A DNA stretch of 42,909 nt from Myroides sp. (GCA_018384465.1 JAHAYQ010000125.1:1-42909); one strand, 5' to 3'; positions 24,556-32,298 are shown, counted from the first letter of the stretch. The notes: generated from the letters alone by a model not told the origin. A program made the numbers and translations.

Positions 24556-24571
24556 TAATATTGCAATATTA
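24556..24571. promoter_or_regulatory. ArsR operator candidate
   Basis: TAATATTGCAATATTA is a perfect 16-bp palindrome 22 bases upstream of arsR. ArsR dimers bind such AT-rich palindromes near the promoter. Confidence 0.6.
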
Positions 24572-24599
24572 CGATAATAGATTTAAACCAACAAGATTT

Positions 24600-24902
24600 A
24601 TTTTATTTTATTTTTAAACAGGTCAGGAATTACGAATTAAAAGTTTGATAACCAATCAAATAAAGCGACGTTCTTTTGCTTCTTTTCTTTGGTCGCAGAT
24701 ATGGAAAGAAAAGAAGTCAATCCAAAATCAAATATTGGGATACCGAATATCCCACGAAAACAGCTCGCAACCTATTTGATAAAATGTAAGGGAGGGAATT
24801 GTGGAGCGGTACATTTTGGCAATGTGGTTGCTCCGAATTTAATGCAAAAATGTGTTTCCGACCGTAGCGAGGAATTGCATTTTTGCCGCCCGATTTTGGC
24901 TA
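24600..24902. other. Noncoding, hairpin-rich segment between PRTRC and ars genes
   Basis: No supported gene. It holds a perfect 12-bp inverted repeat CTTCTTTTCTTT (24679-24690) / AAAGAAAAGAAG (24705-24716), a 6-bp one GGGATA / TATCCC near 24740-24755, and GCAAAAATG / CATTTTTGC around 24844-24897. Together these suggest a structured 3' region of the PRTRC transcript or a small repeat element, separating it from the ars promoter. Confidence 0.5.
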
Positions 24903-25709
24903 TCAGGCGACTTTGAGGGGGTGGGTTTGGAAGTTCTTCAGATTAAGAAAAAAACCTCTATTTTCGGTCATTCCATTACGAAACAAGCTCCACAACAAAG
25001 AACAACCCATTTGAGCCAATGTTGCATTGATGTATAAATCCTGTTTTTCCAATGCTTCGGCAAGTGAGCAACTTGGCGTATCGTCCGCTTGTTCGGACTG
25101 TTTCAATAGTTCGCCAAATTCATCGGTAACCATTGGCAGGCTTGCCACCGTTTCGTACTTTTCGGAATTGGGTTGTTTTACCGTTCCGATAGTGGATAGT
25201 ATTACTTGTCCTGTATGTTGGCTATTGCCAAAGTCTAACCAATATTTGGGTTCGTCCCGATGGTGTCTGCGGTCACTTAACTCTTTTAGTATTTCAGCAA
25301 CGCCAAACCTCGCCTTTACATTGTCCACACAAGTAATGTAAATCGTTGATTGTGCATTTTCGGGAAATCCACCCAACGCAGTGCGTTCAAACTTTTGGGT
25401 TTCGGCTTTCCAATTTGTACCCATAAACCGATTGACACGGTTTATCAAAGCTACCGATTTGTACAAGCCTATTTCGCTTGGTGCAAAACGCTGTCTGCCC
25501 AAATTGGCTTCCGTGATAATATCATCATCCCACAAACGGATTTGCAATCCTGCGTGTCCCAATGTTATTAAACTGTGGTTCATTTCCATTAAAGCGGTCA
25601 GAACCTTTGAACCTGTGCCACCTGCACCAATAAGGTTTACCGAAATTGGATTGGTGGGATTGAGCAGGTAATTGTCCGTAAAATGAATGGCTGTTTTTGT
25701 CGTTTCCAT
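24903..25709 (-). CDS. PRTRC ThiF-family protein (E1-like)
   Basis: 268 aa from the ATG that overlaps the stop of the preceding gene (TGATG at 25711-25707); a GTG one codon upstream is possible. The adenylation domain has the nucleotide loop GAGGTGS (28-34), RLWDDDIITEANLGRQRF (Asp, Asn and Arg of the ThiF/E1 fold) and TCVDN (127-130). A conserved-looking Cys214 lies in DDTPSCSLAEAL and could be the catalytic Cys. E1-like proteins adenylate the C-terminal Gly of a ubiquitin-like protein; here the likely partner is the 72-aa protein C encoded nearby. Last gene of the cassette. Confidence 0.88.
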   Translation of the reverse strand: METTKTAIHFTDNYLLNPTNPISVNLIGAGGTGSKVLTALMEMNHSLITLGHAGLQIRLWDDDIITEANLGRQRFAPSEIGLYKSVALINRVNRFMGTNWKAETQKFERTALGGFPENAQSTIYITCVDNVKARFGVAEILKELSDRRHHRDEPKYWLDFGNSQHTGQVILSTIGTVKQPNSEKYETVASLPMVTDEFGELLKQSEQADDTPSCSLAEALEKQDLYINATLAQMGCSLLWSLFRNGMTENRGFFLNLKNFQTHPLKVA

Positions 25710-26434
25710 CACAATAGATTTTTAAGAGTTTTGTTATTCTTTTTTAATACTTCTTTCGGAAAGATTTTATCGGTATTGATTAACTCATTCCAAAGGTTTA
25801 CACAATTGCCTTTAATCGGACTTTGTCCTCCCAATAAGTGACTGAAATAGCTGTTAAAAAAATAGTCCTCCCAAGCTTTAGTAAATTCCTCAACCGAAGC
25901 CGAATTTTTAATTTCAACATTTACCGTACCCATACAGACTTTGCCGTCTTCATAGATATTGAAAAAGGGTCCATAATACAATTTTGTATTATTTGTGGGT
26001 CTTCGGTCGCTTGCAAGGGCAAACACACTCAAACTGTTTTTACTCGCTTTCCAAAGCATTGGCGGTACGTGTGCTTTACCGTTCGGAATATCCAAACCAT
26101 TTACAAAATACAGTTGCCTTTTTTGTGCTTTAGTGTACCAGATGACCGTGCCTTTTTCCGTACTCGGATTAAGGTGCAGAATGTTTGTCGGCAAAATTCC
26201 GTTTGCCTTTAAAAAGGCTTTGTCCTTTTCTTTTTGGGTATGAAGTGACTTTGCCAATATATTTGCTTCCCTCACGGTCAATGGGTGGGCATTGATTGGA
26301 TTTCCGTTTTTGTCCATATCAAAATGCTCTACATACACCTCTGTGTTCGCTCCTTTGGTTTCATAGAATACCAAAGCGGATTTGGGGTGGTATAATGTCC
26401 CGAAGTCTTTTGTTATATCAGTTATTGTTTCCAT
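25709..26434 (-). CDS. PRTRC protein B (E2-like)
   Basis: 241 aa. The C-terminal half contains LYYGPFFNIYEDGKVCMGTV (about 152-171), with Cys167 in the same context as the catalytic Cys of ubiquitin-conjugating enzymes (N-x-Y-x-x-G-x-V-C-L). From memory this family is PRTRC-B, related to prokaryotic E2 family D. The N-terminal about 120 residues form a separate beta-rich region. It is between the E1-like gene and an unknown gene in the same operon. Transfer of a ubiquitin-like protein from ThiF to B is inference from the motif and neighbours. Confidence 0.82.
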   Translation of the reverse strand: METITDITKDFGTLYHPKSALVFYETKGANTEVYVEHFDMDKNGNPINAHPLTVREANILAKSLHTQKEKDKAFLKANGILPTNILHLNPSTEKGTVIWYTKAQKRQLYFVNGLDIPNGKAHVPPMLWKASKNSLSVFALASDRRPTNNTKLYYGPFFNIYEDGKVCMGTVNVEIKNSASVEEFTKAWEDYFFNSYFSHLLGGQSPIKGNCVNLWNELINTDKIFPKEVLKKNNKTLKNLL

Positions 26435-26446
26435 GATTTTCGGTAT

Positions 26447-27601
26447 TTAAAAGGCGTTTAATATGTCGCATAACTTATGTAGTAGTTCAAACAATCGGCT
26501 TTCAAAACAAAGGTTGTTAGTGGTTATATCTTTGCCGTTAAACATTTTTTTAATAATGGGTTCTTCTATTTGTCCGTATTCCTGTATTTCATTGTTGACC
26601 GATTGTATCAATGTTTCATTGAGCCAACCTTTGTGATCAGCATAAAAGGATATGTACTTTTCCATTCCGATAATGTTGTCCATATCTTCTTCAGATACTT
26701 CTCCATTGAGTTGGGCATTCCGGAATACATTTTCATTCGGGTAGGTCTGATATAGTGCAAAAGCTTCTTTTACTACTGTCAAACATTCCCTGTCAAAATT
26801 GTCTTTTACTTTAAAACTTTCAATCCGTTGTTCAAATACGGTCAGATTGATACGGTTATAAATCCGTTGCTCAATATAATCCCCGATAAATTCGGCTTGT
26901 TTGATTTCTGATAAATAAACTTCGGTTTCTTCCGTATAATCGTCCTGTTCAACCCAATCGTTCATCATTTCGTACATCCAATAGAGATAGCTTGCTTCCT
27001 GTCTGTAATACGGAATATCGGCTATATGGTACAGATAAGCACAAGCGGACAATAACAAATGGGCGTTTCTTTTCCGCTTACGGTTGTGCAACATTCGGTA
27101 CAACGAAGCAACGGGAATGTAAAAAAGTGTTGCCCCTGTATTGTAGCGTTCCTCACTTACAAAATAAGTTTTCTTACTATCCTGTACCAAACGTATTTCT
27201 TCCCAATTTAAAACACGTTGTTTTAGCTTCTCTTCCATATCCCACGTAGCCAATGCCATATTATAGGGATAGGGAAATTGTTGGGTTTCTATCGGTGCTA
27301 TTTGGTAATGTTTGGCAAGATTGGAAAGGGACTTATAAAAATCCCTCTCCGTTTTTGCTGTTTTCTTACAAGCCTGTACGGATTGTTCCGCTTTCAGTTT
27401 AGGCAGAAACGTACACTTTAGAATACCATTGGTAGCATTGCTATCGGTACGGATTTCTGCTTGTCTTTTCGTAATTGGTTTGCATCCTTTGGTCTTTGCA
27501 TCCAATTGGCGAACTCGCCCAACTGTCGGTGCAATTGCCGTTGTCGTTGCTGTGCGGGTATTGTGATTGTTCCCGATAGGATATGTTTGTGCATAGTTCA
27601 T
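26447..27601 (-). CDS. PRTRC-associated protein, function unknown
   Basis: 384 aa, no recognised domain. The N-terminus (about 1-80) is Thr/Lys-rich and probably disordered (NTRTATTTAIAPTVGRVRQL). The rest is mostly helical and Tyr/Glu-rich, with a segment KRKRNAHLLLSACAYLYHIADIP. There is no signal peptide. It sits between protein B and protein C, where some PRTRC cassettes carry a further component called protein F; identity with that family was not tested. Its place in the operon suggests it is a substrate, adaptor or scaffold of the conjugation set. Confidence 0.75.
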   Translation of the reverse strand: MNYAQTYPIGNNHNTRTATTTAIAPTVGRVRQLDAKTKGCKPITKRQAEIRTDSNATNGILKCTFLPKLKAEQSVQACKKTAKTERDFYKSLSNLAKHYQIAPIETQQFPYPYNMALATWDMEEKLKQRVLNWEEIRLVQDSKKTYFVSEERYNTGATLFYIPVASLYRMLHNRKRKRNAHLLLSACAYLYHIADIPYYRQEASYLYWMYEMMNDWVEQDDYTEETEVYLSEIKQAEFIGDYIEQRIYNRINLTVFEQRIESFKVKDNFDRECLTVVKEAFALYQTYPNENVFRNAQLNGEVSEEDMDNIIGMEKYISFYADHKGWLNETLIQSVNNEIQEYGQIEEPIIKKMFNGKDITTNNLCFESRLFELLHKLCDILNAF

Positions 27602-27618
27602 TGCTTTAAATATTTAGA

Positions 27619-27837
27619 TTAACCTTTCGTTCCCATTACACTCTCAAATTTGTATTCAACTGCATCATCCTTGATTTGTGGTGCAGATATTTTTGCCGTT
27701 GTGAGTATGGGGTACATATTGGCGTAAAAATTCATCACGGCTTCCACGCTCCAACGTGGTTCGGGGTCGGTCAGTCTGATGTCCTGTCCTTTATCTTTGA
27801 GTATAAATACTCGTTCTAATTGCGTTGCTAATAACAT
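27619..27837 (-). CDS. PRTRC protein C (ubiquitin-like)
   Basis: 72 aa. Small beta-grasp-like pattern: LLATQLERVFILKDKGQDIR, then DPEPRWSVEAVMNFYANMYP (helix) and strands AKISAPQIKDDAVEYKFESV, ending MGTKG with a C-terminal Gly. From memory PRTRC-C is assigned to the prokaryotic ubiquitin family (Prok_Ub). A free C-terminal Gly is what an E1-like enzyme would adenylate. It lies between protein E and the 384-aa unknown, in the same operon as the ThiF-like and E2-like genes. Confidence 0.82.
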   Translation of the reverse strand: MLLATQLERVFILKDKGQDIRLTDPEPRWSVEAVMNFYANMYPILTTAKISAPQIKDDAVEYKFESVMGTKG

Positions 27838-27856
27838 AATTGCTCGTTTTTAAATA

Positions 27857-28501
27857 TTAATATTCTGCATCTTCTTCGTCCTCTTGGAATAAGTCCTCGT
27901 CCTCATTTTGCGCATAGAGTTCATTTACCTGCTGTTCAAATTCGGTTTCCTGGTTCGGTGGTTCGGGTTGGGTTTCTTCCGTTGCTCCGAAAAGGCTCGG
28001 TGTTCCAAACTTGTCAGATAAGGAGGTTTTACGTTTACGTATCTCGTCCGCTTTTTCGGGAAACTCGGCTATGTCGGGAACTTTTATCCACGCATCACGG
28101 AATTTACCTGCTTTTTCAAGTTCGTCTACCTTTGCCATGCCGTCCTTAAACTTCTTGTCTTTGGCTTCTTTTTCCTTTTTCGCTTTCTCGGTTTTTTCTT
28201 TCTCCATTGCCGATTGCTTTTTGACTTCTTCCATTTGTCTTAGAAATTTTTCCATATCCACCATTACGCCCGAAACGGTTTTGATAGGTGCTTTTATCTG
28301 CTCAAAAAATCCCTCATCAAACTCTTGGGGTGTGGCGTTAAATGTCAATGGGGGAATAAGGTTTTTGGCATTATCTCCGCATTGTTCGTTGTTGAGCAGT
28401 ATCGATACGATAAGGTTATTTTCTGCTCCTTTGGAAATATTCAGTTGTAATACTCCTGTAAAGTCCAACTGTTGTATCTGATTGAAAAAATTAGTATTCA
28501 T
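27857..28501 (-). CDS. PRTRC protein E
   Basis: 214 aa. The N-terminal domain (about 1-95) starts MNTNFFNQIQQLDFTGVLQLNISK, typical of the PRTRC-E family. A strongly charged coiled-coil segment (about 98-145, EVKKQSAMEKEKTEKAKKEK) follows, and the C-terminus is acidic (EDEDLFQEDEEDAEY). Function unknown; the acidic tail and coiled coil suggest protein-protein contacts. The antisense strand has a long open frame only because of the biased composition. Confidence 0.82.
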   Translation of the reverse strand: MNTNFFNQIQQLDFTGVLQLNISKGAENNLIVSILLNNEQCGDNAKNLIPPLTFNATPQEFDEGFFEQIKAPIKTVSGVMVDMEKFLRQMEEVKKQSAMEKEKTEKAKKEKEAKDKKFKDGMAKVDELEKAGKFRDAWIKVPDIAEFPEKADEIRKRKTSLSDKFGTPSLFGATEETQPEPPNQETEFEQQVNELYAQNEDEDLFQEDEEDAEY

Positions 28502-28513
28502 CGTTTTGAAATT

Positions 28514-28708
28514 TTAAGGGTTGTTTACTTGTTCTCTTATTGCTGTCAGTTTCTCATATAAGTCCGTCCAATAGACTTTTAGTCTTTTGTCAAACTCCGA
28601 AAAACTTTTGTCTTCGTGTTGGTTTTCTGTGCATTCTTCCGCTATGCGGATGGCTTCGTCAAGATTTGGTATTTCGAGACGGCAACCGTGTAAATCTGTT
28701 ATTTTCAT
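28514..28708 (-). CDS. Small ICE protein, function unknown
   Basis: 64 aa. Acidic helical protein (LDEAIRIAEECTENQHEDKSFSEFDKRLKVYWTDLYEKLTA) with no recognised motif. Its start overlaps the end of the next upstream gene by 4 bases (28705-28708) and it is 12 bases from protein E, so it is clearly part of the operon. Confidence 0.65.
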   Translation of the reverse strand: MKITDLHGCRLEIPNLDEAIRIAEECTENQHEDKSFSEFDKRLKVYWTDLYEKLTAIREQVNNP

Positions 28709-29181
28709 ATTGATGCTATTTTGCGTTCCAATAGGGTTTCCAGTATTTCACAATCGCTGTCGTAGATTTCACCTTCAAAAGAATAGGTATCAGTTTCTTC
28801 ATCAAATTGATACCTGTCAAAATCCTCATCTTCCAAATAAATATCTGTGAGTAGCTTGTCAGAAAATATTGCCCTACCATATATAAGGTTGCTCATTTCC
28901 TCATAATCCTGTACGAAATTCACGTGGTAGTATTCTGCTATCGCTTGTACTACCTCAATATTGGGCGACCATTTTGTTTCGTATTGAAACATTCCTATAT
29001 CCCCCTCGTTCCAATAGATGTTGAAGAAATACCCACCGTTTTCATCTGTGATAAAATCGGGTAATTGTCCTCTTTCTGTTTGTTCTTCCTTTTCCTTCAT
29101 TGCTTGGAAAAGCTGTTGTATCTGTGTGATTGCTTCGGGATTCCCCTCGAAAACAATCGTATTACTGCACCAATTTGCCAT
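28705..29181 (-). CDS. Api92/YubB ferredoxin-like domain protein
   Basis: 158 aa. The N-terminus MANWCSNTIVFEGNPEAITQ is the hallmark of the small ferredoxin-like family often called Api92-like or YubB, common on plasmids and ICEs. The rest has conserved aromatic residues (FFNIYWNEGDIGMFQYETKW) and an acidic C-terminal half. The biochemical role is not known. It overlaps the next gene by 4 bases. Confidence 0.75.
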   Translation of the reverse strand: MANWCSNTIVFEGNPEAITQIQQLFQAMKEKEEQTERGQLPDFITDENGGYFFNIYWNEGDIGMFQYETKWSPNIEVVQAIAEYYHVNFVQDYEEMSNLIYGRAIFSDKLLTDIYLEDEDFDRYQFDEETDTYSFEGEIYDSDCEILETLLERKIASI

Positions 29182-29202
29182 TGTAATTTTATTTATTCGT
29201 TA

Positions 29203-29304
29203 CTATATAATATTGTCCTGTTCGAAATTCCGCACCTTTTCTTCGGCTTCCTGTATCGTTCTTCGGATATTCGCCAGTCTTTCAGGTGTAAAAGGCTTGA
29301 CCAT
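29203..29304 (-). CDS. Very small protein in the PRTRC operon
   Basis: 33 codons: MVKPFTPERLANIRRTIQEA and so on to a TAG at 29203. It has a helical, charged composition, fits exactly between two same-strand genes and uses codons like its neighbours. A GTG two codons upstream could also start it. Function unknown. Confidence 0.45.
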   Translation of the reverse strand: MVKPFTPERLANIRRTIQEAEEKVRNFEQDNII

Positions 29305-29316
29305 AGCCACATTGAT

Positions 29317-29721
29317 TTATATAAGGTTTTTGCGATCTATGAACTGCTCAATCTTTAAAGCGGTCTTACGGTTCTGTTCTTCGGCATATTCCAAAGCCTT
29401 TTTCTTGATTCTGAACCTTGCACCGTCCACGTTCCAACGTACTTTTATTCTATGAATGGTGGATGGGGTACTGTATGCATCGTATGTCGTGCCTGTTATT
29501 TCCTGCTCTTTTTCAACCTTGACAACTTTAATATATACACCTTGCTGTTCTACGTTGGGGTAATATGTAGAAAGCAAAAGATTTTGAGCCTTGTCAAAGA
29601 TTTCAAATCGGACAAAATCTTTATCTTCCAATAGGATACGGAACAGTTCTTTCATGTGAAAATTCCAATTCATCAAAACCCTTTCTTCGTATTTTTTATA
29701 TGTTATGATACCAATATTCAT
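29317..29721 (-). CDS. ICE protein, function unknown
   Basis: 134 aa; an internal Met at residue 17 (MNWNFHMKELF) is an alternative start. Mixed alpha/beta, with GVYIKVVKVEKEQEITG and a basic C-terminal helix rich in Lys, Glu and Arg (FRIKKKALEYAEEQNRK). No signal peptide or membrane segment and no recognised family. It is within the operon running from ssb to the PRTRC genes. Confidence 0.65.
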   Translation of the reverse strand: MNIGIITYKKYEERVLMNWNFHMKELFRILLEDKDFVRFEIFDKAQNLLLSTYYPNVEQQGVYIKVVKVEKEQEITGTTYDAYSTPSTIHRIKVRWNVDGARFRIKKKALEYAEEQNRKTALKIEQFIDRKNLI

Positions 29722-29772
29722 GATAATTGATTTTAATGGCTACCACCGATTAAGGCGGTAGCCTGTGGTTAT

Positions 29773-30846
29773 TTAATTAAGGTTTAGGATTTCTGCACCG
29801 TCCGTTGCAAAAGAAGTACATAAGTCAAATGCTTTCTGCGATTTCAGTTGAGCCGTTCCACCTAGTACAATGCTTTGTAGTTTGGCTTCATCGTTTTTGT
29901 AATTGCGTACATTTTGGTAGTAGCCTGTGACAGCGTTGTACGCTCCGAACAAAGTACCTTTTGTGGTGTCCATTTGTTGCGTATCGCTTAGCATTGCATA
30001 CGCAAAAGCATCTTCAACGGTGTTTTTAAACACGGTAGAAACTTCATCTTCCACACCTTTTTTAAGTAAATCCAACGTTTCTTTATTCGGGCAAAGTGCC
30101 AATTGAATTAGCTTTTTAACCTCTTGGTCTGTTACTTTTACCTTAGTCCAACCATTGAAGATACTTTCTAGCTGTGTGCTTAACGTATTCGCTAATCCCA
30201 TAATTTTATGAGCATTTTCAATACGTTGTTTTGCTCCCGATGTGTGTTTAATACGGACTACATTAGTCATACTGCGTAATGAGGCATTCAGCGTGTTTTG
30301 GCATACAATACGGATAGGCGTAAAAGCGGCTGTGATACTGCCCGAACCATCGTGCGAAGTTGTGAGGAAGATATATTTTTCTGTCACGTCATCGCCATTG
30401 CCAACACGGATATAATCGGGTAATTTGGCTGTGATAAATATACGTTCGCCATTACCTAATGCTCCTGCGGTTTCGTATAGAATACCCTCGCCACCACCTA
30501 CAATAGCATCAAAGAAATTAAAGGCTTCACGGTTTTGTACAATGTGGTAATCCTTACCGACTACACCCAATACTGCATTGTTATCAGTGCGTATGTTGGC
30601 AAAATAGTTGGGTACTTCCAATTCGTTACTGCCTATTTCGATACCGCTAGCTGTTTCGATAATACCCGAATCTTTGGTAAATAGTGGACTTTTTACGACT
30701 TCATAGTCTAAACCTGCGTGCTTGATAGCTTCTGCGCTTGTTGGGTATTGCTCTACGATTTGCCCCAAACCGTGCCACGCTTTTTGTTGAACGCTAAAGA
30801 ATGAATAACGTCCTGTTTTCTCGTTGAAATTGATGTTGTGTGCCAT
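29773..30846 (-). CDS. DUF932 family protein
   Basis: 357 aa. Matches the DUF932 family: WHGLGQIV near residue 25, then IGIVGKDYHIVQNREAF-like stretch (VLGVVGKDYHIVQNREAFNF), FLTTSHDGSGSITAAFTPIR, and VCQNTL. The family is widespread on phages, plasmids and ICEs of Bacteroidota; the role is unknown, possibly in DNA protection or modification of replication. It stands 46 bases downstream of ssb in the same direction. Confidence 0.88.
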   Translation of the reverse strand: MAHNINFNEKTGRYSFFSVQQKAWHGLGQIVEQYPTSAEAIKHAGLDYEVVKSPLFTKDSGIIETASGIEIGSNELEVPNYFANIRTDNNAVLGVVGKDYHIVQNREAFNFFDAIVGGGEGILYETAGALGNGERIFITAKLPDYIRVGNGDDVTEKYIFLTTSHDGSGSITAAFTPIRIVCQNTLNASLRSMTNVVRIKHTSGAKQRIENAHKIMGLANTLSTQLESIFNGWTKVKVTDQEVKKLIQLALCPNKETLDLLKKGVEDEVSTVFKNTVEDAFAYAMLSDTQQMDTTKGTLFGAYNAVTGYYQNVRNYKNDEAKLQSIVLGGTAQLKSQKAFDLCTSFATDGAEILNLN

Positions 30847-30891
30847 AATGCTAAAAATTTTGATGTTTGAAAAATGATTAAATACTCGTTG

Positions 30892-31284
30892 TTAGAATGG
30901 GAGGTCGTCTTCTGTTTCCAATGCTGTAACCTTGATACTTTTCGATTGTGTAGAAGCTTGTGTAGTTTCTGCTCGCTTACTACCTCCGTGCAGTTTGATT
31001 TGCGAGGTATGGAAATTCAGTCCTGCTCTTAATTCTCCGTCATTACCTACCCACGCTCTTGTACTTACTCTGCCCGATAGTTCTACCAAAGTGCCTTTTG
31101 TGAGTAGTGTGGCTACCTTAGCAGAAATCCAATAAGAGCAGTCGAAATAGGTGGTTTGCTCAATGCGTTCGCCCTGCTTGTTTTTGTAGCTGTCGTTGGT
31201 CGCTACTGAAAAATTTACTACTTGTTTGTCCTGTGACGTGGTGCGTACTTCCGCATCTCTTGTCAGTCTTCCGATGATGTTCAT
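30892..31284 (-). CDS. ssb: Single-stranded DNA-binding protein
   Basis: 130 aa from ATG 31284 (MNIIGRLTRDAEVRTT); the frame is open further upstream to 31419 but those residues do not belong to the OB fold. The SSB domain shows VVNFSVATNDSYKNKQGER, TTYFDCSYW and LVELSGRVSTRAWVGNDG. The acidic C-terminal tip ends EDDLPF, the motif through which SSB recruits partner proteins. It probably coats the transferred single strand in the recipient. It is the first gene of the operon. Confidence 0.93.
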   Translation of the reverse strand: MNIIGRLTRDAEVRTTSQDKQVVNFSVATNDSYKNKQGERIEQTTYFDCSYWISAKVATLLTKGTLVELSGRVSTRAWVGNDGELRAGLNFHTSQIKLHGGSKRAETTQASTQSKSIKVTALETEDDLPF

Positions 31285-31489
31285 GATTTCTACTTTTTTA
31301 CGTTTTTGAATTTGTCCCGATTTGATTTTTTTAAAATTTATTCGGAAATGAGAGGTGGTGCTGAAGTTTCGTTTCACTTTTTCACCATTTTCAATGTTTA
31401 TTTTTCCCATTTCTGACATTTTTTTTATTCGTTTAAAGAGCCGGAGTATGCTTTGTTTCGTTTCACGAGCATAAAAGGTTCGTGTTTAG

Positions 31490-31572
31490 CAGCAACAAGG
31501 TTTTGGCAAAAAAATACGACCCGAATGGGTGGAGATTATTTTGCAAACCCGAAGGGCATGACCTTTTTGCTG
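31490..31572. other. Nested inverted repeats upstream of ssb
   Basis: Outer stem CAGCAACAAGGT (31490-31501) with ACCTTTTTGCTG (31561-31572), 11 of 12 pairing; inner stem GCAAAAAAAT (31506-31515) with ATTATTTTGC (31535-31544), 9 of 10; core ACCC-GAAT-GGGT (31519-31530). Near ssb, it could be a single-strand origin, a leader RNA or a protein-binding site. Confidence 0.5.
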
Positions 31573-31902
31573 TGTTAAGAACACGGAAATACCTTTGCTC
31601 TTGAAATGGGACAAAACAGCATACTGGCTCTTGAATAAAAAAATGAAGTGGAAGTAATGAAAATGACGTTACACAAATGGTCTATGTGATTACAAAGTCT
31701 GCTCACTTGCTTGACCGTATTTTTTTCTTGTGTAAATAAGTGGCTTGGAGAGCCACAGAAAGGGTATTGAAGAAAATATTGAAGTGGGTACTGAGAGGTG
31801 TTTTCTCAATATCCTTGACCAAGGATCCGATCAAAGCTCTTTTATGTGCGGTGGGATTAGCAAAGGATAAATAAATGTGCTTTGGGGATAAAAAATAAGG
31901 TG

Positions 31903-31932
31903 TAAAAAAAGCAGGATCGTCAAATCCTGCTT
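31903..31932 (-). terminator. Terminator of the excisionase-like gene
   Basis: Stem AAGCAGGAT (31909-31917) / ATCCTGCTT (31924-31932). On the minus strand it is followed by a T-run (plus-strand A-run before it), 21 bases after the stop of the HTH gene. Confidence 0.88.
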
Positions 31933-31953
31933 AATTCATCTTTTCTTAATCGT

Positions 31954-32235
31954 TTAACTGCCATCAACTCCTTCCAGCAATTTCCGAATATCTTCGTAAC
32001 GATAGTACATCAATCCACCAATTTTAGTGTAGGGTAATGTTCCATTTAGCCGAAGGTTTTGAAGTGTGCCAGCTGAGATTCCTAATAATTTGCGCACCTC
32101 ATAGCTTTTTAACCATTCCTTTGGTTCCTGTCCCGATTTTCTCATATAAGGTGAATATCTTCTAATTTCTTCAAAAAGTTCTTTTTTAAAACTTTCAAGA
32201 TCCTCTCGGGTAATAAGTTCTACTCTCATTTGCAA
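31954..32235 (-). CDS. Excisionase-like helix-turn-helix protein
   Basis: 93 aa. An N-terminal helix (ITREDLESFKKELFEEIRRY) leads to a winged helix-turn-helix: EWLKSYEVRKLLGISAGTLQNLRLNGTLPYTKIGG, then MYYRYEDIRKLLEG. It shares the fold of the pair at 19210-19801. Location next to the integrase and this fold point to a recombination directionality factor that promotes excision. A terminator follows it. Confidence 0.88.
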   Translation of the reverse strand: MQMRVELITREDLESFKKELFEEIRRYSPYMRKSGQEPKEWLKSYEVRKLLGISAGTLQNLRLNGTLPYTKIGGLMYYRYEDIRKLLEGVDGS

Positions 32236-32298
32236 TTCCTTTAAATATTAATAATTTCATGAGGGGCAGAACAGCCTTCTGTTATCAATTCTGCCACT

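Larger units (their letters stand above)
31420..31953. other. Noncoding region upstream of ssb with nested hairpins
   Basis: No gene seen. From left to right: CACGA / TCGTG at 31464-31484; a nested structure at 31490-31572 (see separate entry); GTGGCT / AGCCAC at 31740-31756; and a terminator at 31903-31932. The promoter of the ssb-PRTRC operon must lie here on the minus strand, but I see no clear CAAAnnTA (reverse of TAnnTTTG). Confidence 0.5.

Noticed and set aside
28011..28481. 156-codon frame opposite PRTRC protein E
   Set aside because: Mirror image of a Lys/Glu-rich coiled coil (Ser/Phe-rich), a typical antisense shadow.
31285..31419. 45-residue N-terminal extension of ssb
   Set aside because: The OB fold begins at MNIIGRLTRD; the extension is basic and Lys/Asn-rich, unlike SSB proteins.
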